DNA of 40,172 bases, from NCBI GenBank assembly GCA_024693225.1, contig JAILLI010000057.1, positions 1-40,172 on the forward strand, in the 5' to 3' direction. Below the pieces are notes generated by a model. It was not told the DNA's origin. It did no database searches and was given only the letters and a program-made list of their open reading frames with translations. The position numbers and the translations under genes were made by a program. Source of the DNA: Lachnospiraceae bacterium (GTDB lineage Bacteria > Bacillota > Clostridia > Lachnospirales > Lachnospiraceae). Of this stretch, positions 25,993 through 33,686 are shown one piece after another. Numbering within the stretch: position 1 is the first letter of the stretch; every line of letters starts with the position of its first letter.

Positions 25993-26868
25993 ATGTTTGC
26001 TAACATTTTCGGTAATTATCTTGTTAAGAAGAATATCATCACAGAGGATGAGTTTGTTACGATCAAGATGCAGCTTGACAGGACAAGGGTCAAGCTTGGC
26101 CTCATTGCCGTTTCCGAGAAGCTGATGACAGAGGAACAGGCCGAAGAGGTCAATCAGAAGCAGATGCAGCAGGACCGTAAGTTCGGTGATATAGCCGTCT
26201 CCATGGGTTATCTTTCCCAGGTCCAGGTGGAGCGGCTTCTGGCTCTTCAGGGCAATCATTATATCCGTTTCTGCCAGAGTGCCATAGACAAGGGGATACT
26301 TACCCTGGAACAGATAGAGGGTGCCCTTGACTATTACAAGAAAGAGAACGGGTTTACGTTTGCGGATATGGAGGCCATCAAGTCAGGCGATGTAGACAGG
26401 ATACTGCCCCTCTTCCTGCCTGAACTTCCGGATGGCCCCCTGATGGATCTTATGTCCGTGACCTTCAGGTGTATCAACCGTCTGGCGTCCGATGATATAT
26501 CCTTAAAGCGGGGATATACGACCTCCAATTACAAGACCGGTGCCGTTGCCATGCAGGAGGTCATAGGTGACTATAAGGTAGTCAATGCCTTTTCAGGCGA
26601 CGATAAGGGGATACTGGCAATAGCGGAGGCCTTTGCCAAGCAGTTCTTTGATGCGGTAAACGTAAGTGCCCTTGACTCTGTCGGAGAGTTCATTAATATC
26701 TGCGACGGTCTCTTTGCAACGACCATGTCGGACAGGGGCATGGATCTTAATCTGATGCCGCCCATGCTTTCCAAGGATCCTGTAGAGATAAACGGGTCAA
26801 CGGTGATCGTCATACCCATCAGCATCAACCAGCAGGCCCTTGACTGGGTCATATGTCTTAACAAATAA
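25993..26868 (+). CDS. MshEN-like domain fused to CheX-type phosphatase
   Basis: 291 residues in two parts. The N-terminal half (about 1-130) has the repeating LG...Q...LG...GY...Q pattern of GspE/MshE N-terminal domains: VKLGLIAVSEKLMTEEQ, KFGDIAVSMGYLSQVQVERL and AIDKGILTLEQIEGAL. The C-terminal half (about 145-291) resembles the CheX branch of the CheC/CheX/FliY phosphatases, with the catalytic E-x-x-N as E232-N235 in GEFINICDG. CheX removes phosphate from CheY-like receivers. The N-terminal fold binds cyclic di-GMP in MshE, so the fusion might couple that messenger to receiver dephosphorylation. AAGGAG precedes the start. No chemotaxis genes are near. Confidence 0.75.
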   Translation: MFANIFGNYLVKKNIITEDEFVTIKMQLDRTRVKLGLIAVSEKLMTEEQAEEVNQKQMQQDRKFGDIAVSMGYLSQVQVERLLALQGNHYIRFCQSAIDKGILTLEQIEGALDYYKKENGFTFADMEAIKSGDVDRILPLFLPELPDGPLMDLMSVTFRCINRLASDDISLKRGYTTSNYKTGAVAMQEVIGDYKVVNAFSGDDKGILAIAEAFAKQFFDAVNVSALDSVGEFINICDGLFATTMSDRGMDLNLMPPMLSKDPVEINGSTVIVIPISINQQALDWVICLNK

Positions 26869-26907
26869 GCAAAGGATGAGAATATAAATCAAACGGAGGA
26901 TATGAAA

Positions 26908-27792
26908 ATGTCGGTATTTAAAGGAGCAGCTGTAGCGATCTGTACACCTTTTTTTGAAAACGGGGAAGTCGATTACGATAAGTTCCGCGAGCAGATCGAA
27001 TACCAGATCGAGAACGGTACGGACGCGATAGTGGTCTGCGGTACGACGGGTGAGGCGTCATGCCTGTCCCATGAGGAGCATCTGGAATGCATAAAGTTCT
27101 GCGCCGAGGTTACGGATCACAGGATCCCGGTCATAGCAGGAACAGGCTCCAACTGCACGGAGACGGCTATCTACCTGTCAACTGAAGCTGAAAAATACGG
27201 AGTGGATGCACTCCTTGTCGTTACCCCCTACTACAACAAGTCTACCCAGAAGGGCCTTATAGAGCACTTCACGATGGTGGCCGAAAGCGTGAAGCTTCCC
27301 ATCATCCTCTATAACATACCCGGAAGAACGGGCTGCAACCTTCAGCCCCAGACCATAGCAAGCCTTGTTACCAACGTGCCCAACATCGTGGGCGTCAAGG
27401 AAGCCAGCGGCAACTTCTCACAGATCGCCAAGCTCATGAGCCTTTGCGGCGACAAGATAGAGCTGTACTCGGGAAATGACGATCAGATCGTTCCCATACT
27501 TTCCCTTGGCGGTCTCGGGGTCATCTCGGTACTTTCGAATGTGGCACCGGCCAAGACCCATGACATATGTCAGGCATTTTTTGACAATGATCCGAAGCTT
27601 GCGGCCAGGAGGCAGCTTGATGCCATACCTCTTTGCAACGCCCTCTTCTGTGAAGTGAATCCCATTCCGGTCAAGAAGGCACTCGAACTCCAGAGAAGAG
27701 ACAGGGGAGTGTTACGCCGCCCTCTGTGCGAGATGGAGCCCGATAATGCCGAAACACTCAAGAAGGCAATGGAAGATTACGGGGTATTGTGA
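26908..27792 (+). CDS. dapA: 4-hydroxy-tetrahydrodipicolinate synthase (DapA)
   Basis: Condenses pyruvate with aspartate semialdehyde, the first committed step of the lysine/diaminopimelate pathway. GGAGG at 26895-26899 is too close to the ATG at 26902 and well spaced for the in-frame ATG at 26908, giving the family-typical start MSVFKGAAVAICTPF and 294 residues. The Schiff-base lysine is K164 in IVGVKEASGN. GTTGEASCLSHEEH and LYNIPGRTG carry the active-site threonine and tyrosine. dapB starts in the stop codon, so the two are coupled. Confidence 0.97.
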   Translation: MSVFKGAAVAICTPFFENGEVDYDKFREQIEYQIENGTDAIVVCGTTGEASCLSHEEHLECIKFCAEVTDHRIPVIAGTGSNCTETAIYLSTEAEKYGVDALLVVTPYYNKSTQKGLIEHFTMVAESVKLPIILYNIPGRTGCNLQPQTIASLVTNVPNIVGVKEASGNFSQIAKLMSLCGDKIELYSGNDDQIVPILSLGGLGVISVLSNVAPAKTHDICQAFFDNDPKLAARRQLDAIPLCNALFCEVNPIPVKKALELQRRDRGVLRRPLCEMEPDNAETLKKAMEDYGVL

Positions 27793-28547
27793 TGGTAAAG
27801 ATCATTATGCATGGCTGTAACGGCCGTATGGGAAAGATGATAGCCGGGATAGTTGCCGAAGATCCGGATATTGAGATAGTCTGCGGTGTTGATATAAATA
27901 CGGCACCGGCCGAAGGCTTCCCCGTGGTTTCATCCATAAGCGAAGCGGATAAAGGGGCCGATGCGGTAGTTGATTTTGGTAATGCGGCAGCTGTAGACAA
28001 TGTCATCGACTGGTGTGTATCAAACGGCATCCCTCTGGTGGAGTGCACCACGGGCCTTGGTGAGGAGACACTTGCAAAGCTTAACGGGGCAGCAGGGGCT
28101 GTCGCAGTCTTAAGGTCAGCGAACATGTCCCTTGGCATCAACATCATACAGAAGATCCTCCGTGAGAATGCTGCCAAGCTTACGGCAGCGGGCTTTGATG
28201 TCGAGATAGTGGAAAAGCATCACAGGACCAAGCTGGACGCTCCTTCGGGAACCGCACTGGCTCTGGCGGATTCCGTCAACGAGGGACTTACCGACAAAAA
28301 GGATTATGTATTTGACAGGTCAGAGCGCAGGATGGTACGTCCCGACACCGAGATAGGCATATCCGCTGTAAGGGGAGGCACCATAGTGGGAGACCATGAT
28401 GTGATATTTGCGGGCAGGGATGAAGTGATAACCCTGTCACATACGGCATATTCGAGAGCTGTGTTTGCAAAGGGGGCAGTCGAGGCGGCAAAGTATATAG
28501 CCGATAAGAAGGCCGGTATGTACACTATGGCTGATGTACTGGGCTGA
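27792..28547 (+). CDS. dapB: 4-hydroxy-tetrahydrodipicolinate reductase (DapB)
   Basis: 251-residue NAD(P)H-dependent reductase, the step after DapA. A Rossmann start MVKIIMHGCNGRMGKMI, the catalytic EKHHRTKLDAPSGTA motif and the closing HTAYSRAVFAKGAVEAA identify it. Start chosen at ATG 27792, overlapping the dapA stop (TGATG); a GTG three bases earlier is also in frame. The pair feeds lysine synthesis and the meso-DAP of the cell wall. Confidence 0.97.
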   Translation: MVKIIMHGCNGRMGKMIAGIVAEDPDIEIVCGVDINTAPAEGFPVVSSISEADKGADAVVDFGNAAAVDNVIDWCVSNGIPLVECTTGLGEETLAKLNGAAGAVAVLRSANMSLGINIIQKILRENAAKLTAAGFDVEIVEKHHRTKLDAPSGTALALADSVNEGLTDKKDYVFDRSERRMVRPDTEIGISAVRGGTIVGDHDVIFAGRDEVITLSHTAYSRAVFAKGAVEAAKYIADKKAGMYTMADVLG

Positions 28548-28570
28548 CCGGAAGAGGGATACAGACGAGT

Positions 28571-29341
28571 ATGATCTTCCGGCCCTGCATAGACATCCAT
28601 AACGGAAAGGTAAAACAGATAGTGGGATCGTCCCTTCGCGATGAGGGGGACTTTGCAAAAGAGAACTTCGTATCCGATAAGAGTGCGGCCAGCTATGCCG
28701 GGCTCTACAAGAGATACGGCCTTACCGGCGGACATGTCATAATGCTTAACGGCCGGGACAGCGAATACCGTAAGGCTACGGAAGATATGGCTTACGAAGC
28801 ACTTGGGGCTTATCCCGGAGGCCTTATGGCCGGCGGAGGCATAGGAGATGATAATGCCGCATCCTTTCTGGACGCAGGTGCCAGCCACGTGATAGTTACC
28901 AGCTATGTCTTTTCGGGCGGCGTCATCAATATGGACAATCTTTCCGCTTTGGTACGGGCGGTGGGCTCGGGCCGGATAGTTCTGGATCTGAGCTGTAAAA
29001 GAACGGATGAGGGCTACATGGTCACGACCGACAGGTGGCAGAAGATGACCCGGGTAAAAGTGGACGCTAATCTGTTTGACAGACTGGGAAAGTACTGTGA
29101 CGGTTTTCTGGTGCATGCTGTTGACGCGGAAGGCAAAGCTTCCGGCATCGATGAGGAACTGACAGGTATCCTTGCCGGGGCGGACCGGCCCGTATGTTAT
29201 GCAGGAGGCATATCATCCCTTGACGATATTGCAAGGATAAAAAAAGCGGGAAAAGGCAGGGTAGATTTTACCGTTGGCTCAAAGCTTGATATATTCGGAG
29301 GCAATCTTTCCATAGAGGAGATCATTGAATGTACACGGTGA
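28571..29341 (+). CDS. hisA: Eukaryote-type ProFAR isomerase (HisA/His6-like)
   Basis: 256-residue TIM barrel for the fourth step of histidine synthesis, the Amadori isomerisation of ProFAR to PRFAR. The sequence follows the yeast/plant His6 branch: FRPCIDIHNGKVKQIVG, KENFVSDKSAASYA, IVLDLSCKRTDEGYMV and a closing VDFTVGSKLDIFGGNLS, which parallel yeast His6 from memory. The catalytic aspartates sit in CIDIH (D8) and LDLSC. No other his gene is near, so it is an orphan inside a dap/signalling run. A GAGG ribosome-site element is weak here (GGAAGAGGG about 14 bases before the ATG). The regulator gene downstream overlaps its 3' end by 13 bases. Confidence 0.9.
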   Translation: MIFRPCIDIHNGKVKQIVGSSLRDEGDFAKENFVSDKSAASYAGLYKRYGLTGGHVIMLNGRDSEYRKATEDMAYEALGAYPGGLMAGGGIGDDNAASFLDAGASHVIVTSYVFSGGVINMDNLSALVRAVGSGRIVLDLSCKRTDEGYMVTTDRWQKMTRVKVDANLFDRLGKYCDGFLVHAVDAEGKASGIDEELTGILAGADRPVCYAGGISSLDDIARIKKAGKGRVDFTVGSKLDIFGGNLSIEEIIECTR

Positions 29342-30459
29342 TGATCATTGACGACAATGCTACGGAGCTCCTTGTAGCCAAGAAAGCATTGGAGAGACAA
29401 TACCGTATAATTGACATCGACAATCCCAAGGCCGCTCTGCAGCGTCTGGCCAAGGCGACCATCATGCCGGATTTCATCCTGCTCGATGTTGCCATGCCCG
29501 GCATAAACGGCTTTGATTTCATAATGCGTCTCAAGTCCAGCGAGAAGACAAAGAACATCCCGGTCCTCTTCCTGTCGGGTGACAAGGAGAACACAACGGA
29601 GATGGAAGCCTACAGGCTCGGAGCGGTTGATTTTATCCGTAAGCCCGTGATCCCCGATCTTTTAAGAAAGCGTATGGAGCTTCAGTCCGGTATACTGGAA
29701 TACAAGAACCAGATGAACCAGTATAACAGCCAGCTCCAGCAGACGGCCAATTACCAGGCCAGGACCGCAATGAACCTGGAATATTTTATCATCGGTATCA
29801 TAACCGATCTGATAGCCCAGAAGGATCCTTATACCGGCAAGCACTGCATATGCGTATCCAAGTATATGGAGATACTCTTAAAGGAGATGCTGTTGTCGGG
29901 CATCAATTACGGGATCGATCCCGGAGATTTTGAACTTATCCTCCTAAGTTCCAGACTTCATGACATGGGTAAGATAGGTGTCCCGGACTATGTCCTTTCC
30001 AAGGTCGGCAAGTACACCGACGAAGAATTCGCCCTTATGAAATCGCATACGACCATGGCTGCAAATGCCATACAGAAGTATGCCTACCTTCTGCCCAACA
30101 ACAAGTTCCTCTATTATACCTTCCAGATGGCCAAATATCACCATGAGAGAGTGGACGGCAACGGGTATCCCGACAGACTGGCAGGGGCCAACATCCCCAT
30201 CCTCGCAAGGATACTGGCTGTGGCGGATGTTTATGACGGCCTGGTGGCCGAGAGAAGCTATAAGAAGGCAAAGACCCATGAGGAGGCCTACAACATAATC
30301 ACCCAGGGAGCGGGTATACAGTTCGATCCCCAGGTGGTGGCGGCTTTCCAGCGTGTGCATATGGATATGAGGGATGCGGCAATGTCGGTAGATGCCCAGA
30401 TCCAGCAGAACATGGCCATGTCACAGAGGGTAATGGACAGTCAGAACATAAGAAGATGA
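29329..30459 (+). CDS. Response regulator with HD-GYP domain
   Basis: 376 residues: a receiver (1-120; acidic DDN, acceptor D53 in LLDVAMPG, Ser in LFLSGD, Lys in IRKPV), a short coiled linker rich in Gln/Asn (about 125-150), then an HD-GYP domain with RLHDMGKIGVPD (H211, D212) and DGNGYPDRL (GYP at 279-281). HD-GYP proteins hydrolyse cyclic di-GMP, so this is the likely counter-enzyme to the GGDEF protein, controlled by phosphorylation. GAGGAG about 8 bases upstream supports the ATG at 29329 over the one at 29341. The gene ends at a strong terminator. The cognate kinase is not certain; the hybrid kinase at 32054 is a candidate. Confidence 0.94.
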   Translation: MYTVMIIDDNATELLVAKKALERQYRIIDIDNPKAALQRLAKATIMPDFILLDVAMPGINGFDFIMRLKSSEKTKNIPVLFLSGDKENTTEMEAYRLGAVDFIRKPVIPDLLRKRMELQSGILEYKNQMNQYNSQLQQTANYQARTAMNLEYFIIGIITDLIAQKDPYTGKHCICVSKYMEILLKEMLLSGINYGIDPGDFELILLSSRLHDMGKIGVPDYVLSKVGKYTDEEFALMKSHTTMAANAIQKYAYLLPNNKFLYYTFQMAKYHHERVDGNGYPDRLAGANIPILARILAVADVYDGLVAERSYKKAKTHEEAYNIITQGAGIQFDPQVVAAFQRVHMDMRDAAMSVDAQIQQNMAMSQRVMDSQNIRR

Positions 30460-30464
30460 GAAAT

Positions 30465-30500
30465 ATAAAAAAGGAACCTGATACAAGGTTCCTTTTTTAT
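30465..30500. terminator. Bidirectional rho-independent terminator
   Basis: A perfect 15 bp stem (30465-30479 with 30486-30500) has a 6-base loop and A/T runs on both sides, so it can end transcription from the HD-GYP gene on + and from the cold-shock gene on the minus strand. Confidence 0.92.
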
Positions 30501-30589
30501 AATCTCTGGATCCTGGCCGGATCCGGTACCGGTGCGTGTTTCCCTTAATATTATACCTAATATATACGAAAAGGCACAAGTTGCGGAGA

Positions 30590-30787
30590 TTATAACTTGG
30601 TCACGTTGGTTGCCTGAGGGCCTTTCTCTCCGTTTACCACATCAAACTCAACAGAAGCGCCTTCGTCAAGTGACTTGAAGCCTTCCATGTTAAGTCCCGA
30701 GTAATGTACGAATACGTCATTGCCCTGCTCGTCACAGATGAATCCGTAACCCTTCTGGTTGTTGAACCATTTAACCGTACCTTTCAT
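30590..30787 (-). CDS. Cold-shock protein (CspA family)
   Basis: 65-residue single OB-fold RNA chaperone, the only minus-strand gene. Both RNA-binding motifs are visible: KGYGFI (RNP1) and VFVHYS (RNP2), after [11 protein letters not shown]. Length and sequence are standard for CspA/B/C/D of Bacillota. GGAGGT lies about 5-10 bases before the ATG. A promoter at 30855-30883 gives a leader of about 60 bases with a hairpin near its 5' end. The shared terminator lies about 90 bases downstream. Confidence 0.97.
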   Translation of the reverse strand: MKGTVKWFNNQKGYGFICDEQGNDVFVHYSGLNMEGFKSLDEGASVEFDVVNGEKGPQATNVTKL

Positions 30788-30823
30788 TGCAGTACCTCCG
30801 AAAAATAAAATACACTAAATACA

Positions 30824-30841
30824 AAGAACACCATTGTTCTT
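30824..30841 (-). promoter_or_regulatory. 5' leader hairpin of the cold-shock gene
   Basis: AAGAACA (30824-30830) pairs with TGTTCTT (30835-30841) around a 4-base loop, within about 10 bases of the predicted start site. It may stabilise the mRNA or sense cold. Confidence 0.5.
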
Positions 30842-30854
30842 CGCACTACAAGCA

Positions 30855-30883
30855 ATACTAGCACATAGATAAAAAAATGTAAA
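30855..30883 (-). promoter_or_regulatory. Sigma-A promoter of the cold-shock gene
   Basis: On the minus strand TTTACA (30883-30878), a 17-base spacer, then TAGTAT (30860-30855). The start site would be near 30848. Confidence 0.75.
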
Positions 30884-30892
30884 TAAAAAAAA

Positions 30893-30921
30893 TTGAAAAA
30901 TCGTACACATGATAGTAAACT
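30893..30921 (+). promoter_or_regulatory. Probable promoter of the EIIC-like/kinase operon
   Basis: TTGAAA at 30893-30898, a 17-base spacer, then TAAACT at 30916-30921. Its -35 is 9 bases from that of the divergent cold-shock promoter, so the two polymerases may interfere with each other. Confidence 0.45.
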
Positions 30922-31001
30922 TGTTCTGTATGGTTTTTTGGAGAAGACGGGCCTTTGGGGACCTTTATGAAAAGAGGCCGCAAAGGCAGTCAGGAGATAT
31001 T

Positions 31002-32057
31002 ATGAAAAAAATACTCAACTACATTTTCATTGACGGACTGGGCGGAATGGCGCTCGGCCTCTTTGCAACCCTTATCATAGGGACGATAATAAAACAGATA
31101 GGGTCATACGTGCCGGGTATTGTCGGGACCTATCTGACCCTTATAGGCCAGGTGGCCAGCTCCATCACGGGAGCCGGCATAGGCTGCGGGGTCGCCGTCA
31201 AGTTCAAGGAAAAACCCCTGGTCATCTTTTCTGCGGCTGTATGCGGTATGATCGGAGCATTTGCGGGAAGTATCATAGCGGGCAGTCTCTTTGTTGACGG
31301 AGTGATCGCATACAAGGGCCCCGGAGAACCTCTGGGTGCTTATATAGCAGCCCTAACCGGCATCACGGTCGGAAGGCTGGTTGCCGGCAGGACCAAGCTG
31401 GATATACTGGTAACACCGTCTGTCACCATACTTTCCGGATCTTTTGCGGGTATCCTTCTCGGACCTCCCATCTCGGGTTTTATGACCTGGCTGGGGGCAC
31501 TTGTCAACTGGTCCACGGAAAGACAGCCTTTCCTTATGGGTATACTTGTATCGGTCATCATGGGTATGGTGCTGACCCTTCCCATAAGCTCGGCCGCCCT
31601 GGGACTGATACTCAACCTGTCCGGTCTTGCGGCGGGTGCCGCCACGGTCGGATGCTGTGCCAACATGATAGGCTTTGCGGTTGCTTCATTCCGTGAGAAC
31701 GGATGGGGAGGCCTGTTTGCACAGGGGATAGGGACCAGCATGCTCCAGGTCCCCAACATCATGAAGAAGCCGGTCATATGGCTGCCGGCCATCATATCCT
31801 CGGCCATACTCGGGCCGATAGGGACGCTTGTCTTTGATATGACCAGCAACGCTACGGGATCGGGAATGGGCACCAGCGGCCTTGTCGGACAGCTTATGAC
31901 CTATCAGGTGATGTCGCAGTCCGAGAGCCCGGTACTTGTCATCTGCAAGATATTACTGCTCCATTTCATATTCCCGGCCCTCATATCACTTGCCGTCTCC
32001 GAGCTCATGAGAAAGAGGGGAATCATCAAAGAAGGAGACATGAAGCTTGAGATATGA
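31002..32057 (+). CDS. PTS EIIC-like membrane protein (PTS_EIIC_2 type)
   Basis: 351 residues with about nine or ten hydrophobic helices. I place the start at ATG 31002, with AGGAGA 8 bases upstream; the frame is open back to 30909, but that extension has no ribosome site. The family signature is the opening MKKILNYIFIDGLGGMALGLF and the GAGIGCGVAVKFKEKPLVI and GTSMLQVPNIMKKPVIW stretches, which I associate with PTS_EIIC_2 (PF13303). No EIIA or EIIB domain or gene is nearby, so it may not be a working phosphotransferase permease. The last four bases overlap the kinase start (ATGA). The pairing suggests a sensor role (inference). Confidence 0.8.
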   Translation: MKKILNYIFIDGLGGMALGLFATLIIGTIIKQIGSYVPGIVGTYLTLIGQVASSITGAGIGCGVAVKFKEKPLVIFSAAVCGMIGAFAGSIIAGSLFVDGVIAYKGPGEPLGAYIAALTGITVGRLVAGRTKLDILVTPSVTILSGSFAGILLGPPISGFMTWLGALVNWSTERQPFLMGILVSVIMGMVLTLPISSAALGLILNLSGLAAGAATVGCCANMIGFAVASFRENGWGGLFAQGIGTSMLQVPNIMKKPVIWLPAIISSAILGPIGTLVFDMTSNATGSGMGTSGLVGQLMTYQVMSQSESPVLVICKILLLHFIFPALISLAVSELMRKRGIIKEGDMKLEI

Positions 32058-33685
32058 AAAAGACTGACAGGGATCAACAGCAGAACGAGGAGCTTCTTAA
32101 GAAGATAGAGGAGCTTACCGAGGCCAACAGGTCCAAGAACGCATTCATCGCCAATATCTCCCACGAGATACGTACGCCCATGAATGCCATAATCGGTTTT
32201 GCGGAACTCCTCCTCCAGCTTGACAGTTCGGATACCGTGAACGAGTATGCCGGTGAGATCAAGAGTGCGAGCAACAACCTGCTGGCCATAATAAACGATC
32301 TTCTGGATATCTCCAAGATAGAGGCGGGACATATGGAGCTTGTTCCTGTCCCCTATTATCTCCATTACCTTTTTACGGACATCGAATCGGTTATCTCCAT
32401 ACCTGCAAGGAAAAAAGGGATAGAATTCCGCATCAATGCCAGTCCCGAGCTTCCCAGCCAGGTTTACGGCGACATAGTCAGGATCAGGCAGATACTGACC
32501 AATATATGCAACAATGCCGTGAAGTTTACAAATAAAGGATATGTCGAGCTCGGTGCGGCCTATGAGGACTGTGAAGATCCGGATACGGTCATGCTGAAGT
32601 TTACCATAAAGGATACCGGGATAGGGATCAGAAAGGATGACCTTAACCTCATCTTTGACAAGTTCCGTCAGGTCGACATGAGGCTTAACAGGAACGTCGA
32701 AGGGAGCGGGCTGGGCCTGTCCATATGCAGGCAGCTGACGGCTCTTATGGACGGGACCATAGAGGTATCGAGTACCTACGGAAAGGGGACGACTTTTGAG
32801 GTCAGGATACCCCAGAAGGTGCTTGACCGTAAGAAGCTTTCAAATTATCTTGTCTACCACAAACAGGAGGAGAAAAAAAGATCGGTCATCTACGCCCCGT
32901 CGGCAAGGGTTCTGGTCGTTGATGACAATCCTGTGAACATAAAGATACTGCGGGGGCTTTTACTCCACTATGAGATCGATGCCGATACGGCCGAGAGCGG
33001 GCAGGAGAGCCTTGAAAAAGCTTCGGCCAACACATACGATCTGATCCTCATGGACCATATGATGCCCGGGATGAACGGGGAGGAGGCACTAAAGAAGATA
33101 CGTGCTCTTTCAGACAGTGAGAAGGCCGGGGTGCCCGTTATAGCCGTTACGGCAAATGCCATTACGGGAATGCGTGATGAGTTCTTACGCAGGGGATTTA
33201 CCGACTATCTGAGCAAGCCTGTGGAGACCGGCAAGCTCGAACAGATATTAAAAGACCACCTGGCCCCCAACCTCATCGTTGCCGTGGAGGAAGAAGAGGC
33301 TGACAGTCAGGCTGAACTTGACATGGAGATAGAAGGCGTGGATGTTGATGCCGGTCTTGCCAAGGTCGACGGGAATGCGGGTGATTACCTGGATATCCTG
33401 GAGATATTTGCCGAGTACGGACCCGAAAAGGCCGACCAGCTCGAAAAGTGTGCATTAGACCATGACTATGCAGGCTATGCCATCAATGTCCATTCACTCA
33501 AGAGCGTTGCGGCCAACATAGGGGCACATCAGCTTTTTACCATGGCCAAGATACATGAATTCGCAGCCAAGGGCGGAAAAGAAGGATTTGTTGACGCCAA
33601 CTACGACAAGCTGCTCGTACTCTATCGTGATATCATCAGGAACATAAGCAGGGCCCTAAAGGAACACTCTGAAAAGGAACAGTGA
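32054..33685 (+). CDS. Hybrid histidine kinase, HisKA-HATPase-REC-HPt, no sensor domain
   Basis: 543 residues. Only a short coiled coil (1-28) precedes the HisKA H-box ISHEIRTPMN (His37). The ATPase follows with N-box CNNAVKF, G1 DTGIGI and G2 GSGLGLSI (to about 255). The receiver (about 288-410) has VVDDN, acceptor D334 in LILMDHMMPG and SKPVE. An HPt domain ends the protein, with the phospho-His at 480 in VHSLKSVAANIG. The complete internal relay His-Asp-His should pass phosphate to a separate receiver, such as those encoded just downstream. It has no membrane helix or PAS/GAF domain, so its input must come from a partner; the overlapping EIIC-like gene is the prime candidate. Confidence 0.95.
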   Translation: MKKTDRDQQQNEELLKKIEELTEANRSKNAFIANISHEIRTPMNAIIGFAELLLQLDSSDTVNEYAGEIKSASNNLLAIINDLLDISKIEAGHMELVPVPYYLHYLFTDIESVISIPARKKGIEFRINASPELPSQVYGDIVRIRQILTNICNNAVKFTNKGYVELGAAYEDCEDPDTVMLKFTIKDTGIGIRKDDLNLIFDKFRQVDMRLNRNVEGSGLGLSICRQLTALMDGTIEVSSTYGKGTTFEVRIPQKVLDRKKLSNYLVYHKQEEKKRSVIYAPSARVLVVDDNPVNIKILRGLLLHYEIDADTAESGQESLEKASANTYDLILMDHMMPGMNGEEALKKIRALSDSEKAGVPVIAVTANAITGMRDEFLRRGFTDYLSKPVETGKLEQILKDHLAPNLIVAVEEEEADSQAELDMEIEGVDVDAGLAKVDGNAGDYLDILEIFAEYGPEKADQLEKCALDHDYAGYAINVHSLKSVAANIGAHQLFTMAKIHEFAAKGGKEGFVDANYDKLLVLYRDIIRNISRALKEHSEKEQ

Positions 33686-33686
33686 G

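Noticed and set aside
25122-26006. Minus-strand frame of 294 codons across the end of typA
   Set aside because: It is antisense to typA and the next promoter region, with no family motif. Similar shadows occur opposite dapB-hisA (28304-29116) and mgtE (23218-24048).
30499-30593. 8 bp inverted repeat ATAATCTC/GAGATTAT flanking the cold-shock gene 3' region
   Set aside because: Arms are 79 bases apart and short; such matches are expected by chance in AT-rich sequence.
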